Part shown: piece by piece, positions 1 to 8,366 of the stretch
Layout: each line of letters opens with the position of its first letter
How positions within the stretch are numbered: the first letter of the stretch is position 1
Assembly (NCBI RefSeq): GCF_000344805.1
Contig: NC_020453.1
Location: 1,054,001 to 1,118,000 of the forward strand
DNA length: 64,000 bases
Source of the DNA: Bradyrhizobium oligotrophicum S58
GTDB lineage: Bacteria > Pseudomonadota > Alphaproteobacteria > Rhizobiales > Xanthobacteraceae
Reading direction: 5' to 3'
Position numbers and translations under genes: made by a program
Notes under the pieces: generated by a model
Seen by the model: only the letters and a program-made list of their open reading frames with translations
The model's database searches: none
What the model was told of the DNA's origin: nothing

Positions 1-1018
1 GCGCAATGCCGGCGGCAATTCCATCCTGCAGCGGTGGACACAGCTTGGCAGACAGATGCCGGGGCAGATCGCCGAAGCGAGCCGCCAGATGCGCGTTCAA
101 GAGGCCAAGAGCCACCTCGATCGCATGGCCGAACTCGCTCGGAAGATCCAGTTCGTCGGCTGCTACCGGCAACGCACCGATGCAGGCCGTCAAAGCCTCG
201 TCCACCTCCGGAGCGACCTGCTCGAATCCCGGTCCGCGCACCACGGCGAGCCTCGGGGGGCGGCCGATCCGATCGGCGGCGCCGTCGACAACAGGATCAA
301 ATGCGCCGGCAAACAAGCAGAGATCCTGGACGGATCTCGCGAGATAGCCGATCTGCGCAAGCCGCGGCACCAGGATGTTGGAGCCTTCCATGCTTGCAAA
401 CCCGAACGACGGCTTGAAGGCATACGCTCCGCAGAATGATGCCGGCAGCACCGTCGAGGCGGTGTGCTGAGTCCCGAGTGCAAGAGGCACCATTCGGTCG
501 ACCACGGCTGCGGCTGAACCGGCCGAAGACACACCAGGTGATCGCCCAAGATCATTGGGATTGCGGGCAGCGCTCGGGTGATACATGCCGAACTCCGACG
601 TCGTCGTCTTGCCGATGATGATGGCGCCGGCCCGCCTGAGGATCGCGACCGCCGCGGCGTCCGCTGCCGGGCGACGGTCGCGCAGCAGGCTGCTGCCATA
701 TTCCGATGGCATGTCGATCGTGTCGAAGACGTCCTTGACGCCGATGGGCAGGCCGTGGAGCGGTCCGGCGAGCCGGCCTTCCGATTGCGCCTTGTCGGCG
801 AGGAACGCCTGCTCCCGCCCCGTGTCCACCGCGAGATGACTGAAGGCGTGGACCTCGCCGTCGCGTGCCGCGATGCGAGCGAGGCAGGCCTCGAGCAGTG
901 CGGTCGCGGACAGGCGCAGTTCGCGTATGGCCGAAGCTGCAGCCGTGGCTGTCAGCTGCGAAGGATCGCCATCCATCTGGCAAAGCTGATGCCGACTGTG
1001 TGGGATCGCGCTGGTCAT
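1..1018 (-). CDS. Amidase (amidase-signature family), C-terminus cut by window edge
   Basis: Amidase-signature hydrolases cleave carboxamides with a Ser-cisSer-Lys triad. The reading frame from the ATG at 1018 stays open to the left edge (339 codons seen; family members are usually 400-500 residues). Lys95 lies in GLPIGVKD, the cis-Ser is Ser165 in GVSSAGS, and the nucleophile should be Ser188 in LGTQHTAS, where most members have GGS. The start ATG overlaps the stop of the upstream permease gene as ATGA, so it is the last gene of the transporter operon and probably translationally coupled. Inference: it hydrolyses an amide brought in by this transporter in the cytoplasm. The substrate cannot be read from the sequence. 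Confidence 0.88.
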   Translation of the reverse strand, partial: MTSAIPHSRHQLCQMDGDPSQLTATAAASAIRELRLSATALLEACLARIAARDGEVHAFSHLAVDTGREQAFLADKAQSEGRLAGPLHGLPIGVKDVFDTIDMPSEYGSSLLRDRRPAADAAAVAILRRAGAIIIGKTTTSEFGMYHPSAARNPNDLGRSPGVSSAGSAAAVVDRMVPLALGTQHTASTVLPASFCGAYAFKPSFGFASMEGSNILVPRLAQIGYLARSVQDLCLFAGAFDPVVDGAADRIGRPPRLAVVRGPGFEQVAPEVDEALTACIGALPVAADELDLPSEFGHAIEVALGLLNAHLAARFGDLPRHLSAKLCPPLQDGIAAGIA

Positions 1019-2928
1019 GATCGGCCCGTCTCCTCGAAGGTCTCGGCAGGTGCGAATGAGGTGGCGCTGGCCCCGCGCAGCCGTGAAGGCCAGGCGAACG
1101 CGTGTCGAGGCATCATCCCGTCACGAAAGGTCAGGACGCATGTTGCGAAGACGACGCCCTGGATCACCTGCACCCAGGCACCATAGGGAGCGAGAAAGTG
1201 CTGCATCGTGACCAGGACCGCAGCGCCGGCCAAGGGTCCGCCCAATGTGCCGAGGCCGCCTATGAGGCACATCAGAACAGCCTCTCCGGAGAGGTGCCAG
1301 TGTGCGCCGGACAAGGTCGCGAGCTGAAAGGCAACTGCACTCAGTGACCCCGCGAGGCCGGCGCAGCCGGCGGCGATCGCAAAGGCGAACAGCTTCAGGC
1401 CCCAGGCGTTCTGACCAAGGGACAGGGCGCGCCGCTCGTCGTCGCGGACTGCGACAAGCATCATCCCAAGCTGAGACGACAGCAGCCGCTTGATGCCGAA
1501 ATGGACGGAGCAGAAGGCGATGACCGCAAGCGCATAGACGGCGAGGTCGTTGCGCAGATCGATCAGACCGAACAGGACACCGCGCGGCACCGCCTGGAGC
1601 CCGTCTTCGCCATGCGTGAAGCTCGACTGGACGAACACGAAATAGACCATCTGGGCAACGGCGAGCGTGATCATGGCTTGATAGATGCCACGCCGCCGGA
1701 TCGCCAGCGCTCCCATGACGACGCCGAGCAGGATAGCGGCAGTGATTCCGGCCAGCATCGCGAGCTCTGGGGACATCGCCCATTCCTTCATGGCATGCGC
1801 CGTCACATAGGCGGCTGTCCCGTAGAGAGCCGCCTGGCCGAACGACATGACGCCGGCAAAACCGAGCAGGAAGTTGAATGACGCGGCAAGGATCGCAAAG
1901 CAGAAGATCTTGACCAGGAATATCGGATAGAGCAGGGCCGGCAGCAGAGCGAGCACGGCGGCGGCCATCGCCATGATCAGGATGCGTTCGAAATTCTGGC
2001 TTGGCAGTGAATCGCGTGTGGCGGTGACCGGCGGCGGGATTCCCGCAAAGGAATGCTGTCGCAACACCTCGATGCCGAACAGCCCCTGCGGCCGGACCGA
2101 CAGGACGATGCACATGAAAGCGAAGATCATGACATTGGCCGCTTGCGGGAACACCGCCAGTGTCGCGCTCTCGAGCAATGCCAGGCAGTAGGCCGCCAGG
2201 ATTGTTCCTCCGAGGGAGCCCATCCCACCGATCACGATGATGGCGAAGACAACAAGCAGGACGTCCGCCCCCATCAGCGGGCTGACCTGATAGATCGGCG
2301 CCGCAAGAGCGCCGGCGAGGCCCGCAAGAGCCGCGCCCAGCCCGAAGGTGGCCGTCATCACCGCAGGAATCGGAACGCCCAGCGCTTCGGCCATCATGGC
2401 ATTCTCGGAAGCCGCCCGTAGCGTCGCTCCAGCCTTGGTTCGTGCGATCGCGATCCACACCCCGAGGCAAACGGCAAGGGCAACCATGACGACCCACAGC
2501 CGGTAGACGGGGAACACCGCATAGCCGAGATCGACCACGTCCGACAGCCAGGCGGGCGTCGAAAAAGGCAGTCCCGTGGAGCCGAAGATGACCTGAAATC
2601 CGCCCTGGATCGCGGTTGCGAGCCCGAAGCTCAGCATGAACCCATAGAGCGGATCGAGATTGTAGGTCCGCCGCAGCAAGAGCCGCTCCAGCACCATCCC
2701 GGCCGATCCAACCAGAACGGCAGCCGCACACAGGCCCGCGAGGTAGGGAAGACCAAGGCGTGCAACGGCCGCCCAGGCGGCAAATGCGCCCATCATGTAG
2801 AGCGCGCCGTGAGCCATGTTGAGGATGTTCAGGAGCCCGAAGATCAATGCGAGGCCGAGGCAGAGCAGGGCATAGAACGATCCATTGACCAGACCGATCG
2901 TGAGATAGGAGAGAACGAGGTTTGACAT
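1015..2928 (-). CDS. Fused LivH-LivM branched-chain amino acid type ABC permease
   Basis: This 637-residue membrane protein joins two permeases that are normally separate. Residues about 1-290 match LivH (N-terminal GLVNGSFYALLCLGLALIFG, then the cytoplasmic EAA-like loop GADVLLVVFAIIVIGGMGSLGG). Residues about 315-620 match LivM (FNFLLGFAGVMSFGQAALYG, then GEAVLMCLIGGLGTLGGPLAGA). One polypeptide therefore supplies both transmembrane halves of the importer. The gene starts 6 bp after livF and its stop overlaps the amidase start by 4 bp. Ligands of this transporter class include amino acids, amides, urea and aromatic acids, so the name does not fix the substrate. No frameshift is needed to explain the fusion. 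Confidence 0.93.
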   Translation of the reverse strand: MSNLVLSYLTIGLVNGSFYALLCLGLALIFGLLNILNMAHGALYMMGAFAAWAAVARLGLPYLAGLCAAAVLVGSAGMVLERLLLRRTYNLDPLYGFMLSFGLATAIQGGFQVIFGSTGLPFSTPAWLSDVVDLGYAVFPVYRLWVVMVALAVCLGVWIAIARTKAGATLRAASENAMMAEALGVPIPAVMTATFGLGAALAGLAGALAAPIYQVSPLMGADVLLVVFAIIVIGGMGSLGGTILAAYCLALLESATLAVFPQAANVMIFAFMCIVLSVRPQGLFGIEVLRQHSFAGIPPPVTATRDSLPSQNFERILIMAMAAAVLALLPALLYPIFLVKIFCFAILAASFNFLLGFAGVMSFGQAALYGTAAYVTAHAMKEWAMSPELAMLAGITAAILLGVVMGALAIRRRGIYQAMITLAVAQMVYFVFVQSSFTHGEDGLQAVPRGVLFGLIDLRNDLAVYALAVIAFCSVHFGIKRLLSSQLGMMLVAVRDDERRALSLGQNAWGLKLFAFAIAAGCAGLAGSLSAVAFQLATLSGAHWHLSGEAVLMCLIGGLGTLGGPLAGAAVLVTMQHFLAPYGAWVQVIQGVVFATCVLTFRDGMMPRHAFAWPSRLRGASATSFAPAETFEETGRS

Positions 2929-2934
2929 ACGGAT

Positions 2935-3660
2935 TCACACGGCAATGTATTTGGAGAGGCGCGCTTCGATGCGCTCGGCCTCGCTGGTCGGGCAATTGTC
3001 GACAACCAATCCGTTCTCGATTGCAACAACCCGGTCAGCGACGCCCAGCACGAAAGCAAGGTTCTGTTCGACGAGCAGGATGGTGTAGCCGCGCTGCTTG
3101 AGCGCCGTGATCGCCTGTTCGATCTGGCGGATGATGATGGGTGCGAGCCCCTCCGTCGGCTCGTCCAGCAGCAGAGTTCGGGCACCGGATCGCAGAATCC
3201 GCCCGATCGCCAGCATCTGTTGCTCGCCGCCGCTCAGCTGCCCGCCGAGATGGCGGGTCCGCGACCGCAGGTTCGGAAACAGTTCGAAGATCTCATCATC
3301 GCTCATGCCGGAGCCGCCCAACCTGGGCGACAGCGCCATGTTCTCGGCCACGGTGAGGCTGGCGAAGATCCCTCGCTCCTCCGGACAGTAACCGAGGCCA
3401 AGATGCGCGCGCTCAGATGGACGCAGCGAACGCACCTCTCTCCCCTGTAGCAGCACTTGCCCCGACTGCCGCTGCAACAGGCCCATGATGACGCGCAGGA
3501 TGGTGCTCTTGCCCGCGCCGTTGCGGCCCAGCAACACGACGACCTCGCCTTCCGACACGGTGAAGTCGATCCCGAACAGCGCCTGGACCTCGCCATACCA
3601 GGCCTTGAGGTTGGATATCGCAAGGGGGAGGCTTGCTTGTCTTCGTTCCGGATCAAGCAT
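2935..3660 (-). CDS. livF: LivF-type ABC transporter ATPase
   Basis: Second nucleotide-binding subunit of the HAAT-class importer. It carries Walker A (GRNGAGKST), the signature LSGGEQQMLAIGR, Walker B (LLLDEPTEGL) and the LivF-typical opening NLKAWYGEVQALFGIDF. With the ATG at 3660 it has 241 residues and overlaps the livG stop by 8 bp. A GTG at 3672 would add four residues, and neither start has a good Shine-Dalgarno. It pairs with LivG to drive the fused permease encoded next. Confidence 0.93.
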   Translation of the reverse strand: MLDPERRQASLPLAISNLKAWYGEVQALFGIDFTVSEGEVVVLLGRNGAGKSTILRVIMGLLQRQSGQVLLQGREVRSLRPSERAHLGLGYCPEERGIFASLTVAENMALSPRLGGSGMSDDEIFELFPNLRSRTRHLGGQLSGGEQQMLAIGRILRSGARTLLLDEPTEGLAPIIIRQIEQAITALKQRGYTILLVEQNLAFVLGVADRVVAIENGLVVDNCPTSEAERIEARLSKYIAV

Positions 3661-4462
3661 CAGCGGCTGCACCGAGATAGGCGGCGCGGACGCGGTGGTC
3701 GCGCGCGACGTCTTGATAGGATCCGTCGCTCAGAACGGCTCCGTTCGCCAGGACGGTGACGTGGTCCGCGAGCCGTTCGACGACCTTGAGGTTGTGTTCC
3801 ACCAGCAGGACGCAGCAATCCTGCGCTGCGTCCGCAATCATCTCGACGACTGGACCGATGTCTTCCCGGCCGAGCCCCGACGTCGGCTCGTCGAGAAGCA
3901 GGAGGCGAGGTTTGAGGGCGAGGGTGGTAGCAATTTCGAGCAGGCGCCGCCGCCCATAGGAGAGTTCACGCGCCTGCCTGCGTCGGTCGGAGGTCAGGCC
4001 AACTCGTGCCAGTAGAGTCTCGTTATGGGGGGCGAGATCGCCGCTGAGGCGACGGCGCAGCAGCCGGAGTGGCGGGCTGGCATGGGCCTGCGCCACCAGC
4101 ATGTTCTCCTCGACCGACAATTCGGGAAATATGGCGCAGATCTGGAACGATCGTGCCAGCCCGAGCCTGGCCAGCCGATTGGCAGGCCAGGCAGTGACGT
4201 CGCGTCCAAACAATTCGATCTGGCCGCGCGTCGGCTTGACGAAGCCGCTGATCGCGTTGAACAGGGTCGACTTGCCTGCTCCATTGGGGCCGATCACCGC
4301 GTGAATGCAGCCATCCCGAAGGTCGAGCGACACCTCGTTCAAGGCGACGAAATCCTTGAACTGAACCGTCAGAGCACGAACCTTCAGCACGGGATCGGTC
4401 AGCAGCGGGGCAGAGACAGCCCTCGGATGTTCGAAAGCCTGGAGCGAGGCGCGGGCTACCAT
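3653..4462 (-). CDS. livG: LivG-type ABC transporter ATPase
   Basis: This 269-residue ATPase has Walker A (GPNGAGKST), the LivG-typical FNAISGFVKPTRGQI, the signature region ARELSYGRRRLLEIATTLALKP (with SYG in place of SGG) and Walker B (LLLDEPTSGL). The ATG at 4462 lies 2 bp after the stop of the binding-protein gene and its end overlaps livF, so the genes form one transcription unit. About 20 residues precede the ATPase core. The C-terminus has the LivG-type ending with a DVARDHRVRAAYLG stretch. Confidence 0.93.
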   Translation of the reverse strand: MVARASLQAFEHPRAVSAPLLTDPVLKVRALTVQFKDFVALNEVSLDLRDGCIHAVIGPNGAGKSTLFNAISGFVKPTRGQIELFGRDVTAWPANRLARLGLARSFQICAIFPELSVEENMLVAQAHASPPLRLLRRRLSGDLAPHNETLLARVGLTSDRRRQARELSYGRRRLLEIATTLALKPRLLLLDEPTSGLGREDIGPVVEMIADAAQDCCVLLVEHNLKVVERLADHVTVLANGAVLSDGSYQDVARDHRVRAAYLGAAADA

Positions 4463-4464
4463 GT

Positions 4465-5673
4465 CTATTGCGCCTTGGCCGCCTGCGAGCTGCAGCCGGA
4501 GGCCGATGCGGGACGGAACGCCGCGCTCGGAGGAACCGTGGCTGTGCGGACGTAGAAGTCCCAGGGTTCTTTGCTCTCGGCAGGCGCTTTCACACGATAG
4601 ACGCCGATCTCATAGGTTACCCGTCCATTCGCCTGAATGTGCGCTTCGCTGCCGAAGCGGTCGACCGGCAGCTGCCGCATCTGGTCGTTGACAGAAGCGG
4701 CATCGTCGCTGTGCGCGGCCCGCGCGGCCTTCAAATAGTGCAGCACGCTGACATAGACGCCGGCCTGTTCACGTGTTGGCATCCGTCCGTGGGTGGCAAA
4801 GAACCGCCGGGCGAATGTGCGCGTCGCATCATTGTCGTTCCAGTAGAAGCCGGTGCTGATGATCAGGTTCTGCGCCGTCTCCGGGCCGATACTGTTGATA
4901 TCCGTCACGAAGGCATGCAGCGCGGCCAGCTTCTGCCCGCCCCGCGCGATCCCGAACTGGCCGGCTTGCTTGATGGCGTTGACCGTGTCGGCCCCGGCGC
5001 TGGCAAGCGCGATCACCTCGGCGGAGGAGCTGCGTGCCCTCACCAGGAGTGTGGAGAAGTCGGCGGTGCCGAGCGGATGGCGAGCGCTGCCGATGACCCT
5101 GCCGCCGCGCTCGTCCACGACCTGTTGGGCAACTCCCTCCAGATCGTGGCCGAAGGAATAATCCGCGGTGAGGAAGAACCAGGACTTCAGGCCCTGGTCG
5201 AGCAGCGACGCCGCCGTGCCGCGCGCCAGCGCATAGGTATCGTCGGTCCAGTGCGTGACATAGGGCGAGCAATAGCGGCCTGTGATGTCGGTGGAAGCTG
5301 CGCCGGATATCAGGAGCGAGCGCTTTTTGTCGGTCGCGAGCGGGATCAATCCGAAAACCACACCCGAATGCGGCAGATCGACGATCGCGTCGACGCCGCG
5401 CCGGTCAAACCATTCGCGCGCGATGCTGGAGGCGATGTCCGGCTTGTTCTGATGATCTGCCGTGACGATCTCGATCGGCGTGCCATCGACGGTTCCCCCG
5501 AAATCGGCAACGGCCATCCGGGCCGCGAGGATCGAGCCAGGACCACCAACGTCGGCGACCACGCCGCTCTGATCCCCCATGACACCGATCACGACCTTGC
5601 CGTCCGAGAATTCCGCCAGTGCGGCGTTCATCGAGACGGATAGAAATGCAACCGACAGCAGAATGCTTCGCAT
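4465..5673 (-). CDS. Periplasmic binding protein of a Liv-type ABC importer
   Basis: This 402-residue protein belongs to the type I periplasmic binding fold (Peripla_BP_6, the Leu/Ile/Val/amide class). A Sec signal peptide is evident: a short basic start, a hydrophobic stretch, then cleavage after SMNAALA. The mature part begins with KVVIGVMGDQSGVVADVGGPGSI-like sequence, the ligand-lobe start typical of the family. It is the first gene of the operon, with a strong GGGGG Shine-Dalgarno 6 bp before the ATG. It would capture the ligand for LivFG-LivHM. Since an amidase closes the operon, an amide or related small amino compound is a reasonable guess. Confidence 0.92.
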   Translation of the reverse strand: MRSILLSVAFLSVSMNAALAEFSDGKVVIGVMGDQSGVVADVGGPGSILAARMAVADFGGTVDGTPIEIVTADHQNKPDIASSIAREWFDRRGVDAIVDLPHSGVVFGLIPLATDKKRSLLISGAASTDITGRYCSPYVTHWTDDTYALARGTAASLLDQGLKSWFFLTADYSFGHDLEGVAQQVVDERGGRVIGSARHPLGTADFSTLLVRARSSSAEVIALASAGADTVNAIKQAGQFGIARGGQKLAALHAFVTDINSIGPETAQNLIISTGFYWNDNDATRTFARRFFATHGRMPTREQAGVYVSVLHYLKAARAAHSDDAASVNDQMRQLPVDRFGSEAHIQANGRVTYEIGVYRVKAPAESKEPWDFYVRTATVPPSAAFRPASASGCSSQAAKAQ

Positions 5674-5677
5674 GGTC

Positions 5678-5707
5678 AGCCCCCTATCATTATTGGCAGG
5701 GGGGGCT
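5678..5707 (-). promoter_or_regulatory. Inverted repeat that includes the ribosome binding site of the binding-protein gene
   Basis: AGCCCCC at 5678-5684 is complementary to GGGGGCT at 5701-5707, with a 16-bp spacer. On the minus strand the proximal arm is the GGGGG Shine-Dalgarno just before the ATG at 5673, so the mRNA could fold and hide its own ribosome binding site. It could equally be a protein operator in the divergent promoter region. Confidence 0.45.
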
Positions 5708-5831
5708 TAGCCGGCTTCGCTGACACATTTGTGACGGATTGGGTACAATTGAGCCATCCGGGATGGTAGTTGTCGTGGCGACCGCCACGGGGCACAGATG
5801 GGTCCTCACTCAAACCGACTCAGGCTGTGAC

Positions 5832-6818
5832 GTGACCACCTCAAACCTGAAACTGCGCGACGGCGAGGCCGACAACGCCGATACGATCCTGGAAGATCGA
5901 GTCCTGGTTGCCAGAATATGCTGGTACTACTTCAAGGAAGGGCAGACGCAGGAAGCGATATCGCAGCGGCTGAACATGACGCGGAAGCGCGTCAACCGAA
6001 TCCTCGGGCTCGCGCGGGAAAGCGGCTTCGTTCAGATCACGATCACCGATCCCGCCGGTCAGCGAACGAAACTCGAGGCGGAGCTCGCTGCCCGATACGG
6101 CCTGATGCAAGCTATCGTGGTCCCGACCCCCATGAGTGATCCGGACGTAAGGTCCTTCCTCGGAGCGGCAGCTGCCAACTACGTCGCTGAACAGCTTCCC
6201 GCGGACGGCTCGATTGGGATCACCTGGGGAGGGACGATCAACGCAGCCGCCCAGAACCTGAGGCCGCGTCAGGGGCAGAACACCAAGGTTGTCCTGCTCT
6301 GCGGCGGATTGGCGGAAAGCGCGCCGATCAATCCTTACGACAACGCTGCGATGATCGCACGCGCACTCGGAGCCCGCTGTTATTATCTCACCGCGCCCAT
6401 GTTCGTCGACGACGCGGCCTTTCGAGACCTCATCGTGGACAGCGAGCCGGTTCGCTCCGTGTTGGCCATGGTGCCAAGTCTGGACATGGCGCTCTTGAGC
6501 GCGATCGACCTTTCCGAGCAGTCAAAGGTGCTCGAATACAACGTCATCTCACGCAAGACCTGGACGTCGCTGCGAACGGCGGGCGCGGTCGGAGACATTT
6601 GCGGCCACTACCTCGATCGCAACGGCAAGCGGGTGGATCATCCGCTGTCGCGGCGGACCATCAACCCGCCTTGGGACCACATTCATCGGATCAAGCACCG
6701 GGTTCTGGCAGCCGGGGGACTGCAGAAGGTCGCGATCATTCGCGCCGCGCTGCTGGCCGGGCTATGTCATGTTCTGGTGACTGACGAAGCTGCGGCGGAG
6801 AAGCTGCTGATCGACTAG
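5832..6818 (+). CDS. SorC/DeoR-family sugar-binding transcriptional regulator
   Basis: SorC-type regulators have an N-terminal helix-turn-helix and a C-terminal sugar-phosphate-binding domain related to sugar isomerases. Here the HTH region is QEAISQRLNMTRKRVNRILG, preceded by the family-typical VARICWYYFKEGQTQ. The effector domain contains GITWGGTINAAA and the ending VAIIRAALLAGLCHVLVTDEAAAEKLL. The GTG at 5832 gives the usual short leader before the HTH. An in-frame ATG at 5763 and a TTG at 5739 are longer alternatives, and none has a clear Shine-Dalgarno. It is divergent from the transporter-amidase operon and is its likely regulator. Confidence 0.88.
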   Translation: MTTSNLKLRDGEADNADTILEDRVLVARICWYYFKEGQTQEAISQRLNMTRKRVNRILGLARESGFVQITITDPAGQRTKLEAELAARYGLMQAIVVPTPMSDPDVRSFLGAAAANYVAEQLPADGSIGITWGGTINAAAQNLRPRQGQNTKVVLLCGGLAESAPINPYDNAAMIARALGARCYYLTAPMFVDDAAFRDLIVDSEPVRSVLAMVPSLDMALLSAIDLSEQSKVLEYNVISRKTWTSLRTAGAVGDICGHYLDRNGKRVDHPLSRRTINPPWDHIHRIKHRVLAAGGLQKVAIIRAALLAGLCHVLVTDEAAAEKLLID

Positions 6819-6827
6819 GTGCGTATT

Positions 6828-6871
6828 ACCAGCGCAGCCGCCGCTCGTGGCGCGGCGGCTCGATCGCTGGT
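6828..6871. terminator. Strong hairpin between convergent genes
   Basis: A nested inverted repeat lies between the SorC gene end (6818) and the dehydrogenase gene end (6915). The outer arms are ACCAGCG (6828-6834) and CGCTGGT (6865-6871). The inner arms are AGCCGCCGC (6836-6844) and GCGGCGGCT (6852-6860). Only a short T run follows on the plus strand, so it is a plausible but imperfect bidirectional terminator. Confidence 0.6.
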
Positions 6872-6914
6872 GATTTGGCGCTCCGTGGCCAACCGGCGAT
6901 GCAGGTCGCGGGCC

Positions 6915-8357
6915 CTAGACCGGCCACGGCAGAGAGTAGGTCTTCACCTGCGTGAAGCTGCGCATCGCCTCCAGTATCCCCTCCTTGTGACCCAGCCCGG
7001 ATTGCTTGATGCCGCCGAATGGAGTGAGCTCGGTGCGATAACCGGGAACTTCCCAGACGTTGACGGAGCCGACCGCGAGCCCCTCGATCAGTCTCGTGAC
7101 GTGATCCAGGCGGTTGGAGCAGATGGCGGCGGAAAGTCCAAACTTGGTCGCGTTCGCCATCATGACGATCTCGTCGACATCGTTGTTGCACCGGATGATC
7201 GGCAGAACAGGGCCGAACGTCTCCTCGGCAACGAGCTCACAAGCGGGCGAGACATGATCGAGCAGGGTTGGAGGACAAAACGCGCCGCGAGGCTCACCGC
7301 CGAGCAGAAGCCTGGCACCTGCCGCGACCGCGCCGGCAACGCGTCTGGCAATCAGCTGGGCTGCGTCTTCGCTGATGACGGTGCCGAGATCAACGGAAGG
7401 GTCGCTGGGGTCGCCCGTTGAGAGCTGCCGCATGTGGTGCAGGGCCCGCTCGGCGAAATGATCCGCAAGCTCCTCCACGACCAGCGCCCGCTTCACGGCC
7501 GTACAGCGTTGACCGGAATGTCTGACCGCACCCTGCACGGCCAAGTGCGCGGCCCGATCGACGTCGGCATCCGCGAGGACGATGAAGGGATCGTTCCCAC
7601 CGAGTTCGAGGACGAGCCGCCGGTAACCCGCCCGTTCCGCGATCTGGTGCCCGACGCGAACCGACCCCGTGAATGTCACGAGCTCGGCGTCCTCATCGGT
7701 GAATACGCAATCTCCAAGATCGTGCGGCGTTCCGGTCACGATCGAGAGCATGCCCTCTGGCAAGCCTTGTTCGCGGAGGATCCGGCCCAGAGCAAGTGCC
7801 GTCAGGGGCGTCTGCTCCGATGGCTTGAGCACCACGCGGTTGTTGGTCGCAATTGCCGGCGCCAGCTTGTGGCTGACCAGATTCAGCGGATGATTGAAGG
7901 GGGTGATGGCCGCGATGACCCCGGCGAGCGGCGTGCGCATTGAAAAAATGCGCCGCTGATGAGGGTTTCCGCCGATGTCTCCAGGGTAAATCTCGCCATC
8001 ATTCTGAATCAGCGCATGGGCGGCAAACGACCAGACGTCACAGGCGCGCCGGGTTTCATGCAGGGAGTCCCTCAGGCAGAGACCGGTCTCGGCAGTTATG
8101 AGCTGTGCGAGCCGGTCTTGATCGCTTGCGATCGCACGCGCAGTCCCGAGCAGGATATCCGACCTTTCGCGGCGGCTCAGCTTCGGGCGGAAGCGTGCGG
8201 CTGCTTTGAATGCCGCCCGTATTTGACGTGGCTCTGCCTGGGGTACCGTCCCGACGAGCGCGCCGGAGAACGGATTCCTGACTTCGATGACGCGATCTGC
8301 GTCGGCTGGTGCTCCAGCCAGAAGCATCGGCTGGTAGATTGGCTCAAGTGCGCGCAT
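6915..8357 (-). CDS. phnY: Phosphonoacetaldehyde dehydrogenase (PhnY-like aldehyde dehydrogenase)
   Basis: This 480-residue NAD(P)-dependent aldehyde dehydrogenase has the catalytic Cys in SGQRCTAVKR, the general-base Glu in LELGGNDPF and the oxyanion Asn in ITPFNHPLN. Overall it reads like PhnY, which oxidises phosphonoacetaldehyde to phosphonoacetate: FRPKLSRRERSDILL, DGEIY, NVWEVPGYRTELTPFGGIKQSG and FTQVKTYSLPW are the same blocks as remembered from PhnY. The neighbours make phosphonoacetaldehyde, which supports the substrate. It is the last gene of the operon, 9 bp after the transporter gene, with TTGAGG as Shine-Dalgarno. No phosphonoacetate hydrolase (PhnA) or transaminase PhnW is present, so a biosynthetic rather than degradative role is inferred. 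Confidence 0.85.
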   Translation of the reverse strand: MRALEPIYQPMLLAGAPADADRVIEVRNPFSGALVGTVPQAEPRQIRAAFKAAARFRPKLSRRERSDILLGTARAIASDQDRLAQLITAETGLCLRDSLHETRRACDVWSFAAHALIQNDGEIYPGDIGGNPHQRRIFSMRTPLAGVIAAITPFNHPLNLVSHKLAPAIATNNRVVLKPSEQTPLTALALGRILREQGLPEGMLSIVTGTPHDLGDCVFTDEDAELVTFTGSVRVGHQIAERAGYRRLVLELGGNDPFIVLADADVDRAAHLAVQGAVRHSGQRCTAVKRALVVEELADHFAERALHHMRQLSTGDPSDPSVDLGTVISEDAAQLIARRVAGAVAAGARLLLGGEPRGAFCPPTLLDHVSPACELVAEETFGPVLPIIRCNNDVDEIVMMANATKFGLSAAICSNRLDHVTRLIEGLAVGSVNVWEVPGYRTELTPFGGIKQSGLGHKEGILEAMRSFTQVKTYSLPWPV

Positions 8358-8366
8358 GTGTCGGCC

